NCBI GenBank assembly: GCA_965116555.1
Contig: OZ220698.1
Coordinates: forward strand, 1,984,001 to 2,048,000
DNA: 64,000 bases
Reading direction: 5' to 3'
From: DAOUJH01 sp965116555
Lineage (GTDB): Bacteria; Chloroflexota; Dehalococcoidia; Lucifugimonadales; QGNO01
Shown: positions 62,775 through 64,000 of the stretch, one piece after another
Layout of the letters: every line of letters begins with the position of its first letter
Position numbering within the stretch: the first letter of the stretch is position 1
Notes under the pieces: generated by a model
The model's database searches: none
Told to the model about the DNA's origin: nothing
Seen by the model: only the letters and a program-made list of their open reading frames with translations
Translations under genes and position numbers: made by a program

Positions 62775-63035
62775 ATGGCAGCAGTGTTGGAGCGCGTGCA
62801 AAAGTTGGTGGTCGATAAACTCGGAGTTGACGAAGCCGACGTGAAACCGGAGGCGTCGTTTACCAACGACCTCAACGCCGACTCGCTTGACTTGGTTGAA
62901 CTCATCATGGCGTTTGAAGAAGAGTTCTCTCAAGACGGCGAAGCCATAGAGATCCCGGATGAAGATGCGGAGAATATCAACACCGTTGCGGATGCGGTCG
63001 ACTACCTCAAGGGCAAGGGCATCAAAGACAGCTAA
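62775..63035 (+). CDS. acpP: Acyl carrier protein
   Basis: This 86-residue acidic four-helix carrier has the phosphopantetheine Ser S37 in LNADSLDLVELIMAFEEEF, a start AAVLERVQKLVVDKLGVDEADVKPEASF and the helix IV VADAVDYLKGKGIK. A GAAGGAG site precedes the ATG. Together with fabD it forms the fatty-acid part of this cluster. Confidence 0.97.
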   Translation: MAAVLERVQKLVVDKLGVDEADVKPEASFTNDLNADSLDLVELIMAFEEEFSQDGEAIEIPDEDAENINTVADAVDYLKGKGIKDS

Positions 63036-63172
63036 TTAGCCCCGGTGTCGAATGCATGTTGGAAGCTTTGTCCTAGGCAGAAGACCGCCCTTAGTTCTAG
63101 GTAAATGCTAGTACTATTCCCAGATGATCTATAATAAATGTGTTGGACGGGGGTTAGAACTCACCAAGAGAT

Positions 63173-63775
63173 ATGTCGGAACTGCAACAACTAGCCGGTC
63201 AGATAAGCAGTTGCATGGACTGCAACCTGTCACAGCACCGCACCAGGGCTGTCCCGGGTGAGGGACCGGAAGATGCCGACTTGATGTTCATTGGTGAAGG
63301 CCCCGGCTATAACGAAGACCAGCAAGGAAGGCCGTTCGTGGGCCAGGCTGGACTGTATCTAGAAGAGTTGCTGGCTTCCATAGGCTTCAGTAGGAACGAT
63401 GTATACATCACAAACATGGTCAAGTGTCGCCCACCCAGTAACCGCGACCCCTTCCCCGGAGAGATCCAGGCATGCAGCAAGTACCTTGACGTTCAGATAA
63501 AGCTGATCCAGCCCAGAGTAATTGTCACGTTGGGCCGTCATTCACTGGGCAAGTTCCTGCCGGGAGAGACCATAGGAAAGACCCATGGCAAGCCGCGCCA
63601 AGTAGGAAACTTGATTGTATACCCCATCTACCATCCGGCGGCTGCATTGCGTCAGCACACATTGCGCGCTGTATTAGAGCAAGATTTCCAGGCGATACCT
63701 TCTCTACTGCAAGAAGGCCTCCCATTGGAAAAACCGGAGGAACCCAAGTCCAGACAGATTTCCATGTTCCAGTAG
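63173..63775 (+). CDS. Family 4 uracil-DNA glycosylase (4Fe-4S)
   Basis: This 200-residue type 4 UDG removes uracil from DNA. Cluster cysteines lie in SSCMDCNLSQHRT (C14, C17), VKCRPPSNRDP and IQACSKYL. The active site is GEGPGYNEDQQGRPFVGQAG. VIVTLGRHSLGKFL and the substrate-binding VYPIYHPAAALRQHTLR complete the fold. A TATAAT-like -10 (63130-63135) lies upstream without a convincing -35 box, so it may have its own promoter after acpP. The stretch 63036-63172 is otherwise empty. Confidence 0.95.
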   Translation: MSELQQLAGQISSCMDCNLSQHRTRAVPGEGPEDADLMFIGEGPGYNEDQQGRPFVGQAGLYLEELLASIGFSRNDVYITNMVKCRPPSNRDPFPGEIQACSKYLDVQIKLIQPRVIVTLGRHSLGKFLPGETIGKTHGKPRQVGNLIVYPIYHPAAALRQHTLRAVLEQDFQAIPSLLQEGLPLEKPEEPKSRQISMFQ

Positions 63776-63785
63776 AGTTTCAAGC

Positions 63786-64000
63786 ATGGGTAAACACCCC
63801 CTCAGAGTAATACCCCTCGGTGGATTGGGAGAGATAGGCAAGAACATGATGGCCTTGGAGTACGGCAAGGACATCATTGTTATTGATGTCGGCGTTCTCT
63901 TCCCTGAAGAGGACATGCTGGGAGTAGACCTGGTAATACCCAACATTTCCTACCTGGTTAAAAACAAGAACCGCGTCCGTGGCATCTTCATCACCCACGG
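63786..64000 (+). CDS. rnj: Ribonuclease J, N-terminal part (truncated by window edge)
   Basis: RNase J is a metallo-beta-lactamase/beta-CASP exo- and endoribonuclease. The visible 71 residues read MGKHPLRVIPLGGLGEIGKNMMALEYG, then IVIDVGVLFPEEDMLGVDLVIPNISYL and RGIFITHG, which runs into the HGHEDH metal motif cut by the window end. It starts 10 bases after the UDG gene. Confidence 0.9.
   Translation, partial: MGKHPLRVIPLGGLGEIGKNMMALEYGKDIIVIDVGVLFPEEDMLGVDLVIPNISYLVKNKNRVRGIFITH

Noticed and set aside
63036..63172. Small RNA or riboswitch between acpP and the UDG gene
   Set aside because: A TATAAT-like box is present but there is no good -35 element and no conserved fold I can recognise.

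Overview
The window looks like a bacterial chromosome from the Chloroflexota, most likely the Dehalococcoidia/SAR202 side. That placement is an inference from gene content: two paired large MaoC-like dehydratases, gltB-gltD-glnA beside an atypical OmpR-type regulator, a glutamine-dependent NadE, and many short palindromic repeats carrying 'gttcccg...cgggaac' or 'cctgagcttgtcgaagg' cores. No rRNA or tRNA gene is present to fix it. Most of the sequence is GC-rich housekeeping DNA, and two AT-richer accessory islands stand out.

Layout. 1-9600 is a DNA-repair block: uvrB, the yebC-ruvC-ruvA operon, recX and recA, interrupted at 2.1-4.6 kb by a single large HEPN-STAND NTPase-repeat gene of probable defence type. 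9.8-12.1 kb holds a compact four-gene minus-strand cassette: ImmA/IrrE metallopeptidase, 2-TM protein, BpsA-like aminopropyl/methyltransferase-fold enzyme, and an unknown protein. It is followed by a diverged relic of the nadE 3' end, then nadE. 14.6-26.9 kb covers nitrogen and sulfur assimilation: a NYN-LOTUS protein, gltD-gltB-glnA, a pseudo-receiver regulator, cysM, a MoeB/ThiF-type E1 and an Rrf2 regulator, then rplY. 26.9-31.5 kb has fmt, dnaA, obg and nadD, and both DnaA and Obg lack family signature residues.

31.5-51 kb is metabolic. Two paralogous MaoC-like gene pairs lie in opposite orientation at 31.6-34.1 and 48.4-51.0 kb. Between them are pyrE, gyrB, an S9 peptidase, a gamma-glutamyltransferase, pxpCBA (5-oxoprolinase), a methyltransferase, a DM13 protein, a sodium-pump decarboxylase set (gamma, beta and biotin carrier, no alpha subunit) and an EamA transporter. 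The S9 peptidase-Ggt-PxpABC run reads as one pathway from peptides and gamma-glutamyl compounds through 5-oxoproline to glutamate. An AbrB/PIN toxin-antitoxin pair lies between two near-identical repeats at 51.2 and 52.2 kb.

52-64 kb has a GNAT enzyme, a frameshifted retropepsin-like gene, the operon rpsB-tsf-pyrH-frr-cdsA-dxr-rseP-ispG (uppS absent), and the divergent run yceD-rpmF-fabD-nusB-acpP-udg-rnj (truncated by the window edge). Sigma70-type promoters were recognised by eye for about a dozen units. All calls come from reading motifs and spacing without database searches. The best candidates for something new are the HEPN-STAND gene, the ImmA/2-TM/BpsA-like cassette, and the yebC-ruvC junction, where ruvC has no canonical start codon.
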